Notes: generated by a model not told the origin, from the letters alone. Numbered from the stretch's first letter, positions 9,070-20,559 are shown. The stretch: DNA of 64,000 nt from Cordylochernes scorpioides (GCA_030710605.1 CP092864.1:136773255-136837254), one strand, 5' to 3'. Numbers and translations: made by a program.

Positions 9070-11640
9070 AATATCTAATTATTTTCAGTACTTATATTCA
9101 AAATTAGCTTAACAGTCTCTTATATATACACCAAAAGTATTTATATATATATTTCCATTAGAACAACTCTTTAAAGGTTACCTCCTCTCCTCAAATATAT
9201 TGACCTTAAATTGAACAAAATAAAAAGTGCTAAATCTAAGATAAAATTTAGATAATATATATTTAATTTTAAAAATTGAATCTCATTACTAAAAAGTTCT
9301 AATCACTTTTTACATATCGATGAAGTATTTTTAAATTATAATTTATAAATTGAATCATTGAAAAACACATTCATTATTGCTTAAAAATGTAAAATTTATG
9401 TATAGAAACTTTTGAAAGGAATAAATATTTTATAGTATATGTGGATTTAAAAATTTATATAGCTGAAAGTTATGAGCACACTAAAGATATACATAACAAC
9501 ACACTCCCCAAGTTATACATAAAATCTAAATAAACTACACTTACCTTCAGAAAGTGTTTGTGCAGACGACGAGATAAAGAAAGTTATGTTTGCGCGGGAA
9601 AAACACTAATATCTTCTGACAAAAAATATCGATCAGGGGGCGGAGATTTTTACTTGACATTAATGTATTCTTATAAATGTTTTCAAGATTTTTTTTTCTG
9701 CCAAATTTTATATTTCTTTTACGGAGATACCAAACACCCCTTGTTATGTACATTCTAGCAAGAAAAATAGAAATATTTATTCTCAATGAATTATGTATTT
9801 TTTTAAATGGAAGTAATAATTCGCTCGCAGCGATAAGTAAAAAATGTTTTTTATTAGGAATTTTTGCTTTTGATTTTTTTAGTAATTATATATATTATAA
9901 AGATAATAAAATATTAGATAATAAAACATAATAGAGATAATAAAAAGATTTACTGGCCGAAGTATCTTTAATTTTAAGAATTATAAAATTTATATTATAA
10001 ATTTTATTTTCAATATATAGATATTCCTATTTTTACAAAAAATATATATATTGTTTCTAATATTTTCATTATTTCTAAGATTTTCACAATTCGATAAAAT
10101 ATTCCCTTGAATCCATATTAAAATAAAAACATTAGGCTTCCAGGGAAAGCATTTTATTTGATCATAACTCTTTTTCTATTGGCGATTTAATGTAAAATAT
10201 CTTTCCTGTAGAAAGGCTTTCTTTCCTGAAAGCTAGAGAGATTTGTGAATAAATTATTAATTTTTTTAAATAAACTTTTCCTTGGAGACCTAATGTTTTT
10301 ATTTTAATATATTATTTTCATTACTTTTTGGTGTGGATTACCCTATATTTTCTATAGATTGATATCTTCTATATAGGTTACTAGATAATAAGACTAATAG
10401 TTTTGTTTAAATAGTTATGTATCTTTTATGAAACGGTTATATTGTAATTGGCAAAGGACTTCAAGGTTAACTATATTTCTATGAGATAGTAACGATCAAA
10501 TTGTTCTAACAATCGTCACGAAAAGTTACCCAAAAAATAAAAATTGATAAATCCTGAATAATATTTTAAACATATAGTTCATATAATTTATATTTTCTTT
10601 CATATCTTTAACAGCTCGTAGAAGAATGATTATTTCGAAAGTTTACATATTTGTCAAAATAAAAAACATTATTACTTTTTATTGGAAGGTTTTATAAAGC
10701 CATTAACACAATTTAATACACAGTCTTATTTAACAGAATGGACAAGCTTAGTAATAACTAGCTGGATACAAACCATCAACCATATCTAAAAATAAATTGG
10801 ATTCACTACGGTATAAAATTCTTAAAAATTGTATAGATACTTATAATACAACATCTTCGAATTATACACAGGTTCTCGCAAAAATACCTAAAATTACGGA
10901 TTTCATTTTGTCAAACATACTCAAAGTTGAAATACAAGATTGTCCTAAAAGTACGTAAACACTTGCAAAAAATTGAAATACCAATATTATTCGCCGTTAT
11001 GTATAATGTATTTGTATTATGTTTAAAGTAATTGTATTATGTATTCGTCGTAATAATATTATTCGCAAAGTAATAAGCAAAACAAAATTTTAAGAAAAAC
11101 ACGAACTTTTGTGGGACAACCTTATATATTATAATAGAAATTATCCAGCAAAAAAAAAAGATAATATCTATTCTCGGTTCAGCCCGAGAATTTTACCCTA
11201 AAACAGTAATATATCACCTAAGAGCCTATATCCCTATTCCGCCATAAAAAAAAATAAAATTTTTATACGCTTTTAAAAAATGCCTTTGCAGTGTTATAAA
11301 TTATTCTTAATATACGGGTACATTGCGGAAGCAATTATGTAAATTAGTACTTTGTATTTCTAATGGTTTATTAACTTATTTGAATAATTGCTCGTATAAA
11401 ATTGGTTTTATAAACCAAATAAAGCCAGACGAGTCTCTGCCTAACCCTAAATAACGAAAAGGTAATTAACAAATAATGTCGATAACATAGGGAAATCTAA
11501 ATGGTGCTGTAAAAAAAAAGAGAAAAGATATCACGCACAGAGTAAGCGATCCGGTTTTGAGCTTGTAGTTTCTAAATTTAGTTTCAAATCAATATAATAT
11601 ATCCCTACTATATGGGAATATTTCACCTTGAAATAATGCT
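9070..11640. other. AT-rich shared intergenic DNA
   Basis: Collinear with B 35756-38335 and the best-conserved stretch between copies. Around 9545-9650 the minus strand resembles a first exon: GC-richer sequence (CCCGCGCAAACATAAC), then CTGAAG and a GTAAGTG donor at 9544, identical in B near 36222-36330. No coding exon could be linked to it. 10145-10270 is a diverged piece of the repeat at 2680-3260. Otherwise nothing is recognised. Confidence 0.5.
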
Positions 11641-11652
11641 TAATTCGATCCT

Positions 11653-12195
11653 AAAATAAACGCCTGGCAACATCGCCTTCTATGAATATTTGTGCTAATG
11701 TTCGCTGTTTTGATTTTCTTTTTTTATTTATTTCAAAACATAAAACGCGATATCCTCGCTAGTGATAATTACGCCAATTTACAATTGTTAAACAGAAACA
11801 GTTATAAACTCATTATACAAGAAAAAAAGACAAAATAAGATAGATTAGGAACCTGATCCTCTCAGGTTAGACAAATAGTCATAAATATTTTACAAAAGTG
11901 ATTAAATCTATGACAATTTTATCTGGTATTTAAAATAAACGCCTGGCAACATTGCCTTCTATGAATATTTTTTCTATGTTCGCTGTTTTGATTTGCTTTA
12001 TTACTTTATTTCAACACACATCTAGGAATAATTACGTCGATTTTCAATTGTGTCAAACAGAAACAGTTATATAGATTATTATGCAAGAAAAAAAGAAACG
12101 ATAAAATAGATTAAAAACCTGATCTTTTCAGGTTAGATAAATAGTCATAAATATATTTATAAAAGTGATTAAATCTCTGACAATTTTCCTAGTAT
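11653..12195. repeat. Tandem direct duplication, 279-bp unit
   Basis: Two units beginning AAAATAAACGCCTGGCAACA at 11653 and 11932. Each carries a small inverted CCTGATC..TCAGG motif. The same two-unit arrangement is in B (38342 and 38620), so the duplication predates the A/B split. Confidence 0.85.
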
Positions 12196-12540
12196 TGAAA
12201 AATTCATATCGATTGTTTATAGCTTGTTACGAGTATATTATGAATGATTGTTCTTTATAATGGAATCACAAAGTTTATGCAGTATTGTTTTTAAAATATA
12301 ATTTTGAAATTTTCATATGACAAAAATGACATGTACGAATAATAATTTGTTTATTGTAAAATATCGAATCTATTTTGAAAAATAAATTATTCCTATATTG
12401 TTTTATCTAGGAATATGATTGCCTTAGCGCGCCATCTGTTAAAAAGAAATTGAACTATTCATGACCCGTATGATTATTGTTGTTATCTGTTTATTATACA
12501 CAATGTTTCAACGAATAACATTTTAAAAACAGAAATATTT

Positions 12541-12720
12541 TCTCACAATCAGTTTCTTTTTACGTTAAATTTCTAGCTTTCAAGTGATAATCGCTCTTCA
12601 ACGGGCTTCATAAAAACAATTGATTATTTCTTACAAGAAATACTGTATTTACAAAATTGCAAGAAAAAAATTGTTTTTAAACGTTTTTCATAATTGTTAT
12701 CTTAATCATGAATAGCATTT
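12541..12720. repeat. Single-arm relative of the 4450-4685 hairpin repeat
   Basis: It contains CTAGCTTTCAAGTGATAATC, CTTCAACGGGCTTCAT and the TTTTTAAACGTTTTTCA end of that family. In copy B only the first ~20 bp precede a Helitron remnant, so the two copies have different deletions or insertions here. Confidence 0.6.
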
Positions 12721-12789
12721 TATTTATTCCAAGAAAATATGAAACCAGCCATTATAATCATTGTAGGTAGTTATCGATTGTATTTTTAT

Positions 12790-13300
12790 TTTACTTTAGG
12801 TTAGCACAATATTGTAAAATGGATGGCAAGGCTAAGATTCCAGAATAAAGGGGTAAAGAGGGGTGGACTCCAGCTGCCCCCGCTGCCATGTAGCAGGCAC
12901 CAAAAACAGCATTCCTGTGTGGGGGAGGACAGAGTCTGGTTACATCTGTGGCAAGAGGAAAACGTGGCGACTTGCTCCTGGGAGTGTGACCGTGTAGATG
13001 ATCCTGCAAGGCGGTGCCAGGAGAGCCTGACATTGGAGCGGCCTACAAACCGGTGTAGTCCAAGCTGGACGTGTATAGTGTGGAGCGGAACGCTTGAGTG
13101 ACATCCAGGGCGCCAAGGATTCTTCTAAAGGGGAAGTTGAAGACAAGTCCCACTGATTATACTCCTTCCGTTTAGTGCCACTTATAATAAAGCGATAACT
13201 TTTGCTGCATCCCTTCCAACTCACGTGTATATCTTTGTGCCATCCTGATTAGACAAAAGACACGAACAACATCTGGTTACGACGTAACACTATATATATA
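12790..13300. other. GC-rich block of unknown origin, private to copy A
   Basis: About 450 bp (12822-13290) is far more GC-rich than its surroundings. Overlapping frames of 80-94 codons on both strands reflect composition. It ends with ATAATAAAGCGATAAC and a GTTACGACGTAAC palindrome, which could be a solo LTR or a captured fragment. No terminal duplication was found. Confidence 0.3.
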
Positions 13301-13399
13301 CACATAATGAAATCATTTAGATTTTTGCGCTTATAAGGGGTCAGAGCTCCATTGATTGCTTGAACTCATTAGCGAGATTGTAAGAAGTGGAATCCATTA

Positions 13400-13725
13400 A
13401 TATATACAGTTATCAGCGTCATAATCAAGCAACAATTCTTAATCAATTCTGTCACCGTTTGCTTTTGTGAATGGAATAAATACCCAAATATGGCCATTTC
13501 TCATAACCATCGGTGGTTCAGTGGTAGAATGCTCGCCTGCCACGCGGGCGGCCCGGGTTCGATTCCCGGCCGATGCCTTTTTTTTTTTTTTACAATTTTT
13601 AAAACTCATTTATATATTATACAAGAATTACATCAACGGCGCCAATTTATAATTGTAACGAATAGTATTTGAATAAAAGCATTTAATCGGGTAAAACCCG
13701 GGCGTTGCCCGGGTCATTCGGCTAG
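13400..13725 (+). mobile_element. Helitron family alpha carrying a tRNA-Gly gene
   Basis: It starts about TATATACAGTTATCAGCG and ends CCCGGGCGTTGCCCGGG then TCATTCGGCTAG followed by T. It contains a full-length tRNA-Gly sequence followed by T(12). Private to copy A within a block deleted or never present in B. Confidence 0.85.
13507..13577 (+). tRNA. tRNA-Gly (GCC) inside a Helitron, likely pseudogene
   Basis: 71 nt; the anticodon loop CTGCCAC gives GCC. The A box (TGGTTCAGTGG) and B box (GGTTCGATTCC) are intact and T(12) follows as a Pol III stop. The first base is C where G is expected, so pair 1-72 is C-C, and the discriminator is C instead of A, which argues against normal charging. Confidence 0.85.
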
Positions 13726-13734
13726 TTGAAGTAT

Positions 13735-13835
13735 AAAAAAGTCGTCAATGCGGGATTCAAACTCAGATCGCGGTTGTCGAAAATCGACAGGGTGTAAAAT
13801 TCTTCACCCCAATTACTGAAAAAGGCATCTCTTTA
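13735..13835 (-). repeat. Eroded tRNA-derived SINE-like head
   Basis: The reverse complement contains TTTGAATCCCGCATTGAC, preceded by a cloverleaf-like region with TGTCGATTTTCGACA. It is related to the segment at 17985-18085, which shares the same layout. Confidence 0.45.
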
Positions 13836-13946
13836 TTGTGCAAATAAATGTTGCTGATGGCTTGCACCATCATAAATATTAACTATTTGTTGATTTTTAA
13901 TTATTCCAGAATTGGCCAAATACCCAATGTATTATATATGTAGATA

Positions 13947-14362
13947 TTCTATATACAGTTACGAGCGTCATTCCTCATCTCCTAATCTCCTAATCAATCA
14001 ACTCTGTCACCGTTTGCTTTTTTTTTTTTTTGGAATGGCGCCCTCCTATTGGTTGGCTACGGTCACGCTACCTTTGCCCCCCCCCCCCCCCCACTCGCCA
14101 TTTAACTATTGTGTTGGAGCGGGTCGCTCCCTAAATAAATGCATATAATAGTTAATAACCAAATGGAATCCTCTCTTTCTTTTTCCCAGTAAGAGACGCC
14201 TACGGAAGCCAACAGTACATAGACAGATAAAGCACATAGGCTATAGTTATTAACTAATATATGCAATTAATTAAGGCGCCAATTTATAATTGTAACAAAT
14301 AGTATTTGAATCAAAACATTCAATCGGGCAAGACACGGGCAATGCCCGGGTCATTCGGCTAG
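13947..14362 (+). mobile_element. Helitron family alpha with clean empty site in copy B
   Basis: A 416-bp insertion beginning TTCTATATACAGTTACGAGC and ending with the alpha-type hairpin and TCATTCGGCTAG. The empty site in B is GTAGATA / TGTACC at 39520/39521, so insertion was between A and T without target duplication, as Helitrons do. It carries a C(14) run and no tRNA. Confidence 0.92.
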
Positions 14363-14435
14363 TGTACCTATATAAAGAAATACTTCTCTCTTTAATTAGG
14401 CATCAGAACGGTACATTATGTTTATCACAAGAATA

Positions 14436-14753
14436 TGCTCAAAACTGGGCAACTCTGTGCTTCACTTCCATCAATAATTGACAATATGACCCAGAATAAG
14501 TATATTGCTACGGCGTTTTATGGTTTCCACAAGTCCATATCTCAGAAGAAGGCCAAGTGACACTCACTCCTCACTTTCTTACTGCTACTCTTTTTGTGTT
14601 GTTTTTCTTGCTTCCCTCTTTCTCTTTCATTTTTTTTCTCTTCTGTTTATATTGTTGTTTCCTTTGTCTCACTGCTTTGTTCTTATGCATACCTCTGGTG
14701 AATCCTGTATAGGGTCAGTAACCCTAAATAAAGGCTTTTTGTTGTTGTTGTTG
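14436..14753 (+). mobile_element. LINE 3' UTR fragment with (TTG)n tail
   Basis: Flanked by TTTATCACAAGAATA (14421-14435) and TTTATTACAAGAATA (14754-14768), a 15-bp target duplication with one change. It ends CCCTAAATAAAGGC then a TTG repeat. Shared with B at 39596-39904. The 97-codon frame inside (14505-14798) is pyrimidine-rich 3' UTR, not a protein. Confidence 0.8.
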
Positions 14754-14799
14754 TTTATTACAAGAATAAAAAATGTTACTAGTAGTGATAAAAAATAAG

Positions 14800-15275
14800 C
14801 CAAAACACCTGTGTTGGTAAATTCAGACGAAAAGCCAACCTGTATACCATGTGTTTAATTTAGTTAGAATATTTATGTTTATATAAAGGTTTAATATAAT
14901 TTTTCTATGATTGTGTAAATATTCATTGAATTTATCATCATCACCTTTTTAGTTTACAAAAATGTTATATGAAAAATAAAGTAATGTAATTGAACGAAAT
15001 GGTTGCCCTCATGTTTACTGATCCAATGTTTTAATAATCTGAGGTTTATGTTGTAAGAAAATTATACATGAGAAGAATTATACACCGTGGTTCCAGGCTA
15101 TGCCCATCATCAGTACAGAGGTGGCTTCGATTTCATAATCCTTCTCGTGGCATGTTAATAAATCAAAGCCGTTACTTTACTGATGAAGTTCATAGCCCAA
15201 CACCATGGTATACTGGTTTCGTCTACATTTTTGTCTAAATTTGCCAACACAGGTATAGCGGCTCATTCATTATCA
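14800..15275. repeat. Inverted-repeat element with degenerate hammerhead motifs
   Basis: ACCTGTGTTGGTAAATTCAG near 14810 recurs in reverse complement near 15250. Two inverted CTGATGA cores occur: minus at 15107-15113, followed by a TGGGC-ATA-GCCTG hairpin and GAAC, and plus at 15180-15186. They resemble the hammerheads of Penelope-like elements but have lost residues. Shared with B 39945-40440. Confidence 0.5.
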
Positions 15276-15307
15276 TCGCTAATAACGTTTTTTTAAATTG
15301 AGTGATA

Positions 15308-15726
15308 TACCCCGAAACTACTCCTCCAAATGCTTCGAAACATCAAGCATGGATCTACCTCCACAACAATCTTAACCGGCCATGATTACATTCAGGCAGA
15401 CCTTGCAACAGTATCGAAAGAAGACCCAATTTGCCCCCCACTGCCAAGATGAAGACCAAACCGTAGACCACCTCCTCTTCACTTTTGCCCAACCTTCCAA
15501 TACCAAAGATTCCAGACAGCCACTCTCCTAGGTATCACCAACATATGTCCAGCATCCCTATAAAATCTTCCAAGAAAGAAATCTGCCTGGCAACACCTCA
15601 TTAATTGGACTTCCACTGGCATTGTATATAAATCCAAGAAGACTTAGGTCAGAAGGACATCCCGGGTAGTTGGCGACTTCTGTACGCTCCAGGAACCTGG
15701 GTTACTTAAATAAATATAAAAATATA
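15308..15726 (+). pseudogene. 5'-truncated LINE (family X), C-terminal zinc-knuckle fragment
   Basis: A 419-bp insertion flanked by GAGTGATA (15300-15307 and 15727-15734), ending in an A/T-rich tail. It encodes the C-terminal end of a Jockey/I-type RT protein with a CPHC...H...C knuckle (clearest in B), broken here by a frameshift. It is the same insertion as B 40459-40876. A third copy, in minus orientation, is at 28400-28815. Confidence 0.8.
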
Positions 15727-15828
15727 GAGTGATAAACATAAGGAAATCCTTCTGGTACATAATTAAAGAAAGAAGGGCCTCTATAAGTACATGAATATAA
15801 CCCTCCCGCAACTATATACACCTATCCC

Positions 15829-16096
15829 ACGATTTACACGGTAGATACGTTCCTGAGAAAAACGTGTAAATCGGGGGATAGGTGTACACAGAAATAAAAA
15901 TAAAATGCATTGACAGGTTAAAATATGTAGTCAGCACATAAGCTCGGGATTCCTCGTGAGATGTGTACACAGCGCATGTGTTCAATCACAGTAGCATTTA
16001 GTATAGTGCGATAAAAAAAAAAAAAAAACTTATTTGGAAAACCGTGTAAAAGCGAAAACGTGTAAAACAAGTACCGTGTAAATCGGGGGATAGATG
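15829..16096. mobile_element. Tigger/pogo-like MITE
   Basis: 268 bp between TA dinucleotides, with termini CACCTATCCCACGATTTACA and the inverted CCGTGTAAATCGGGGGATAG. Its first ~68 bp form a hairpin on their own. Copy B has the same element with its left end duplicated around a Helitron. Confidence 0.75.
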
Positions 16097-16691
16097 TACT
16101 ATATAAATGTGTGTAGGCAGAATTGCACTTTAAACTCCTTTTTTAATCACATATATTAAAGTATTTGTAGTTGTCTTTTCTTGATTTATCAAGAATATGA
16201 GTTGACCAAATATCAAATAACAAGTAAAATCAACGTTTGGTTGATTTCTATTACACTAGATGGCACTCTGCCATCTAGAAAGTTCATATTATCGGTCAGG
16301 ATATGCCTATTTTGTTTTTAATATATTAAAGTATATTTAAACTTAGATATTTTCTATTTAAGACCTTTGTTACTTAGTAAAATGGACTTCAATCTTAAAC
16401 AGAAATTTATCAAAAAAGACTAAATTATTTCATGGTTTTCCGTGATTAGAATATACACCCTCATTTTACCCTTTCTGAATTATATCTTCATATTTGAATA
16501 TCAATATCAATTTTAAAATCAATTCAATTGATTTGAGAGTGTCAAAAGCTGATCGAAAATGCTCTGCCATTTTATCTATGATTTATTCATCAGTTGTCGA
16601 TTTTATTTTACGTTGTTACTTGTATTCCGAAAAAGAATCCTTATATAATATCATTTGAGAGAATAAAATTATTCTAGGGAAGTGTGACTTG

Positions 16692-16694
<3 letters not shown>

Positions 16695-16738
<44 letters not shown>
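16695..16738. repeat. (TA)n microsatellite
   Basis: About 20 TA units in copy A, reduced to a few in copy B near 42216. Confidence 0.95.
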
Positions 16739-16740
<2 letters not shown>

Positions 16741-16744
16741 ATCA

Positions 16745-17110
16745 ATTCAAGCTTTCGGGTCTTGGAGCCCTTCTACAGGATTATTTATTTATTTCTACTC
16801 GTATGTAAAGCGCTATGTCCCCCTAGGGACACTTACACTGTCATACATGTATGCCTTTACATTTGTCTATATATATATATATTTACAATATTTTTAGGCC
16901 GTAAGGAGAACAGTCATATGTTATTAAAAAGGAGAAAGAGAGGAAAAACGAGAACAGAGAACTGTGTACAAAAGAAAGAATGTCTGGCAATATGTACAAT
17001 CAACATAATATACATTATCAGTTTCTTAAAAGATATTTGTTACTATAAATTTCAAATATACTTACAAAAGGTATTAAATGTAATATACATTTTTTTACTG
17101 GAAATATAAT
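16745..17110. repeat. Dispersed repeat with CCCCCTAGGGACACTTAC segment
   Basis: Begins CAAGCTTTCGGGTCTTGGAG, whose reverse complement has a CCTGTAGAAGGGC...CCGAAAGCTT layout recalling Penelope-type hammerhead tails. Related copies are at 42230-42560 (B) and 52900-53080. The 141-codon frame spanning the TA repeat is not credible. Confidence 0.55.
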
Positions 17111-17119
17111 TACTTGGAT

Positions 17120-17500
17120 CTGTTACTATCAAATTATTATCAATTTTATAGCCTTGAAAACAGGACAATCCAGTAAAAGATATATTCAGGTTTTTTCCTC
17201 ATGTCCGCAAAAACAACTCGAGTCTTCCACTGCTTTAATTCTTTTTTAAAATCTTCTGAAATTTCCATGATTAGAAATAAATTGAGAATTATGAAAGTTG
17301 TATGGAGTATGGTTGTCTATAACCCCGCCTCTCTAGGCAGAGATGAATTTTTTGGAACTCAAATATGTTGTTGCTTCTATTTTACGTTAAAAACTATTTG
17401 TTCTTTTGACTAGGTAGATTAAAATCCTATTCCTATTTATTCTCAAAAATGATCATTTGGTGTGATAAATGATGGATAAATATCATTAAACCTTATTATA
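17120..17500. other. Shared DNA, nothing recognised
   Basis: Collinear with B 42570-42960. Short frames only. Confidence 0.5.
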
Positions 17501-17519
17501 CATTGAACTATAAGGATAA

Positions 17520-17770
17520 CGACAAAAATGGCTCTTTACGCCTAACAAAGGGCTTCTCCCTATGACAAATGCCAAGCCTCCGTAATGTCTTCTCTTGACT
17601 CAAATCTTCAACTTGAGAAAGAGAGGAGCCATATCGGGCGAGTAGGGAGCCTGACAAACTACAAGAATGTTGTAGTTGAAGACAAAGACTGAATCAGTGA
17701 GCATAGCTTCTGCTCCATTGTTAGCAATTTCGGTAAGAATTTCGCGGACACTCTTCTCATGTCCTATCTT
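17520..17770 (-). pseudogene. Mariner-type transposase remnant
   Basis: The minus strand keeps QAPYSPDMAP followed by LFLKLKI, the conserved PPYSPD motif region of mariner transposases, preceded by an open but diverged stretch. Stops follow. The B counterpart (42970-43230) is equally eroded. Confidence 0.6.
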
Positions 17771-17839
17771 TGTTTGTTTTTTTAATCATCCCTAGTACAC
17801 GTGGTACAGGCCATAATAATCATGGTAGGTAGAAGGTGA

Positions 17840-18085
17840 CGACTGCTTTTACTGTAATTGCACAACATGTCTACACATGTGAAAAGCAGTCCGACTTTTG
17901 CACTTACAAATGTGCCAGAATCCCCGTTTGGTTACTTGCACTCGCTGGTGGGGCTGGACTTTTGAAATAATCATGGACCATTGGAGCATTTTTTTAATTA
18001 GAAAAAAAGTGTCCAATGGGAGATTCGATCCCGGGTCGTAGCGGTCGAAAACCAACAGTTTAGACTTCCACCCTTCCACTGACCC
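17840..18085 (-). repeat. tRNA-derived SINE-like element
   Basis: 17985-18085 resembles a tRNA (GGGTCAGTGG start, TTTTCGACC, B-box-like GATTCGATCCC region) and the adjoining 17840-17985 would be the SINE body. Shared with B 43300-43530. The amino-acid origin cannot be assigned. Confidence 0.4.
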
Positions 18086-18106
18086 CCTATCTTTGGTTAT
18101 AATTGA

Positions 18107-18334
18107 ATGAACCGATCCAATCTCTCTCTCCGAGAGGTGTTCGCCTGCGAAGTGCCCCTGGATCTCCAGGCCTGGCTCTTCGAGGTAATGAAACTAACAA
18201 GTGTGAAGGCTACCATCTACAAGTACCATCTTGGTCTTGAGGAGGGTAATGCCAGCCATCACATCGACATGCCCACTCTAACTCTCGCAGTCCATCAATG
18301 GCGGAGTCCTTCCCGCGGTGGTAGCCAACAATGA
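18107..18334 (+). other. Unassigned 75-codon reading frame, shared by both copies
   Basis: The frame starts MNRSNLSLREVF and ends WRSPSRGGSQQ. The B version (43560-43874) keeps most residues but differs by in-frame small indels and runs past this end. It could be part of a retroelement; no domain was recognised. Confidence 0.25.
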
Positions 18335-18397
18335 AGACCATATATATATTTCATTTATGCATATTTAGCATTTTTATATTTTGTATTTATTTATCTA

Positions 18398-18740
18398 CTA
18401 GACGGGTGACCCGGGCTTCGCCCCGGGATTGACCCGTGTGCATATCTACCCGAGTGATATATATTTAGATAAGATTTTTTAAATAATTGTTTGTTATTAG
18501 CATTATATATTTGTTTGGATCAGCATAATTTAATTTAATCTTTGATAGAGGGCGCTGTTCGTGAGCTAAGTAGAATAATTTGAATATATAGTTTTAATAA
18601 TTGATTTATATATATTTTTTTAAATAGCCTATCGTCTTCCCCGTATTTTTTTACCTATGTATGGAAATTTTGGTTTGAATTAGTGAACTACTGCGAATTT
18701 GTATACCGGACATACAAACATTGATTTTTATATATATAGA
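18398..18740 (-). mobile_element. Non-autonomous Helitron, family beta, exact empty site
   Basis: A 343-bp insertion. The minus strand starts TCTATATATATAAAAATCAA and ends with the hairpin CCCGGGGCGAAGCCCGGG, then TCACCCGTCTAG. Copy B (~43857) has the uninterrupted site: minus-strand ATGATATA joined to TAGATAAA, exactly between A and T with no target duplication. This is the cleanest Helitron proof in the window. Confidence 0.95.
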
Positions 18741-18896
18741 TATATCATTTGTATTTAGCCATATATAATATCATATGAACGATATAATAAAAGTAGTTTC
18801 AATCTCTCTCTCTTTGCTCCTATATTGTTCGCAAGTACTCAGACTGGGACACAGTGGTTCTCAATGACCAAAGTCCGCATTTGCCTAATGACATTC

Positions 18897-19103
18897 TTAT
18901 TTGTTGAGGCACTGTCTTAACTCCATTCGCTGTTCGCTGATATGCAGCCATCTTTGAAGAATCTTTATCATTCTATTCTTCGTAAGTATTGTTCTTCGTA
19001 GATCGCGAAATACGTGGTGTCGCTGGAGACCCGCTGGCGATTCTCCACCAAACTCTCCAGTAATGTCAGAGGCGCCATATTCATTGTACATGGTATCACG
19101 CAT
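18897..19103 (-). other. Unassigned 68-codon reading frame, conserved in both copies
   Basis: The frame contains ASDITGEFGGESPAGLQRHH and LRRTIL. The B copy (44013-44294, 93 codons) differs by only a few mostly conservative residues over this part. It might be an exon or a retroelement piece; no domain or clear splice sites were recognised. Confidence 0.3.
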
Positions 19104-19118
19104 ATACTCTATATATAT

Positions 19119-19527
19119 CCTTAATAGAAAAATTGATTTGCCGGAAATTTACAATGTATTATTCCCTGCAGCCACCAAACTCCCCACCGTACCATGAACC
19201 CTGAGACCGCAAATTCAATAGTTATTCTGTCCTGTGTTTCCAAAATATGCCATATTCTTTGTCTTATTCCATATTAGTTCATATTGTAGACATTCAAATT
19301 CTCTATATATGTATACTTAAATTTACGTTTTATTGTTTTATTCACTATGTAAATCAGTTTTTCGCATAACTGTAGTATATTTTCGGCTTCTTTGTGTGTA
19401 TATATATGGATTAGATCCGTAAACGTCAGTAGGGTAATTTTCCTTTCGAAGGACGGTTGAGCCCGAAAGCTTGAAATAAATTTATTTGCTAAAGATACTC
19501 ATCCCTCAAGCTTATTGATTTTTTAAC
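19119..19527 (+). mobile_element. Unclassified insertion with 13-bp target duplication, private to copy A
   Basis: 409 bp flanked by ACTCTATATATAT at 19106-19118 and 19528-19540. B has a single copy of that site. Near its end it has GGTTGAGCCCGAAAGCTTG, similar to Penelope-type hammerhead tails, so a Penelope-like or other retroelement is likely. Confidence 0.7.
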
Positions 19528-19559
19528 ACTCTATATATATAATTATCTTTTTAAAATAG

Positions 19560-19790
19560 TGCAGACTGTGCATTTTTGCATGTATTGACAACATGTCAAT
19601 AAAATTATTTTAATTGTCTATTATTCGTAAGTTGCTCGTGTCCATCCTTCCCGAAATTGCTGTTGATTCTTTCGACAATGTTCCACTTGGTATCATCAAG
19701 CTTTTGGCTCAATTTGATGCAATAACACTGCTCTTGTGGCGAAATCAAAGACTTTCCACCTTCTTAAGTTTTGTCCATGAGTGTATAATC
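19560..19790. repeat. Tc1/mariner-type fragment ending in the CCATGAGTG terminus
   Basis: It ends CTTAAGTTTTGTCCATGAGTG followed by TA at 19785, the terminus of the MITE family at 21289-21487. The internal part differs and may derive from the parental transposon. The shared 62-codon frame is unassigned. B: 44290-44490. Confidence 0.45.
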
Positions 19791-19799
19791 AAAAGGAAA

Positions 19800-20555
19800 T
19801 AGAAGTTTGCTGTGGGCATGTACACCGAAGATCATCATGGTATTGTTTATTGACCATACTGGAGGAATTGAAGAATGAAAGAAGAGGTAAAAGGATTGAT
19901 TCATAAATAAAATAGAATGGTCTGGAGGATACATACAATAAATGAAGAGAAATGTTGAGAAGACGGTGAAGAGTGGCGTTCCATGATGGCCAACCTCTTT
20001 TTCCCAGATGACTACCCTATATAATGATACACCAAAAGGTTTTTTTTTTTTCGAGATTCATATTCAAAAAGATTTATATTATAGAAAAGAGATATTGATC
20101 TATAAAAAGAAAGGCTACCTCTCATCAAAAAGATCAAGATGTTCTTGGAGAAACTGCAAATGCCCTGTCGGAAATAAATGAATCGAAAATTAATTTTAAC
20201 CCATCGCTCTATGGGCCAGCCACGCCTCTCTTTAGATAAGAATTTTTTTATTCATTCTATGGAATCTTTATGGGAAGTGGATCCTGATGGATTGGGATAG
20301 AGAAGAGTCACCTGGCTTGGTATTCTATAAGAAGGAACGGCTTTTGCAACGTGTTGTGCGTTTTACATGATTCCCGAAAAAAAGAAAAAGGTGCAAGAAA
20401 AATGGATACAAATAATTGACCCGATCACCATTAAATTGATTATATCTATATAAATATAGTAGATTATTTTGTTTTTGAGTGCTTTATTTTGGTTCCCATA
20501 TATGTTTCTACAATATTTTAAACCAATCCTAATAAAACTTTGAACTCATATAGAA
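19800..20555. other. Shared DNA, one long frame in copy B only
   Basis: Collinear with B 44500-45270. In B a 108-codon plus-strand frame (44804-45130) is open, but A has frameshifts in the same place and I recognise no family. Confidence 0.4.
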
Positions 20556-20559
20556 AAAA

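Noticed and set aside
12791..13224. Overlapping frames on both strands in the GC-rich block
   Set aside because: Open frames on both strands at once reflect composition; no domain, absent from copy B.
13507..13577. Functional host tRNA-Gly gene
   Set aside because: The 1-72 mismatch, the changed discriminator base and its position inside a Helitron make normal charging unlikely.
16684..17109. 141-codon frame across the TA microsatellite
   Set aside because: Low-complexity IYIYIY run followed by AT-rich sequence; disrupted in copy B.
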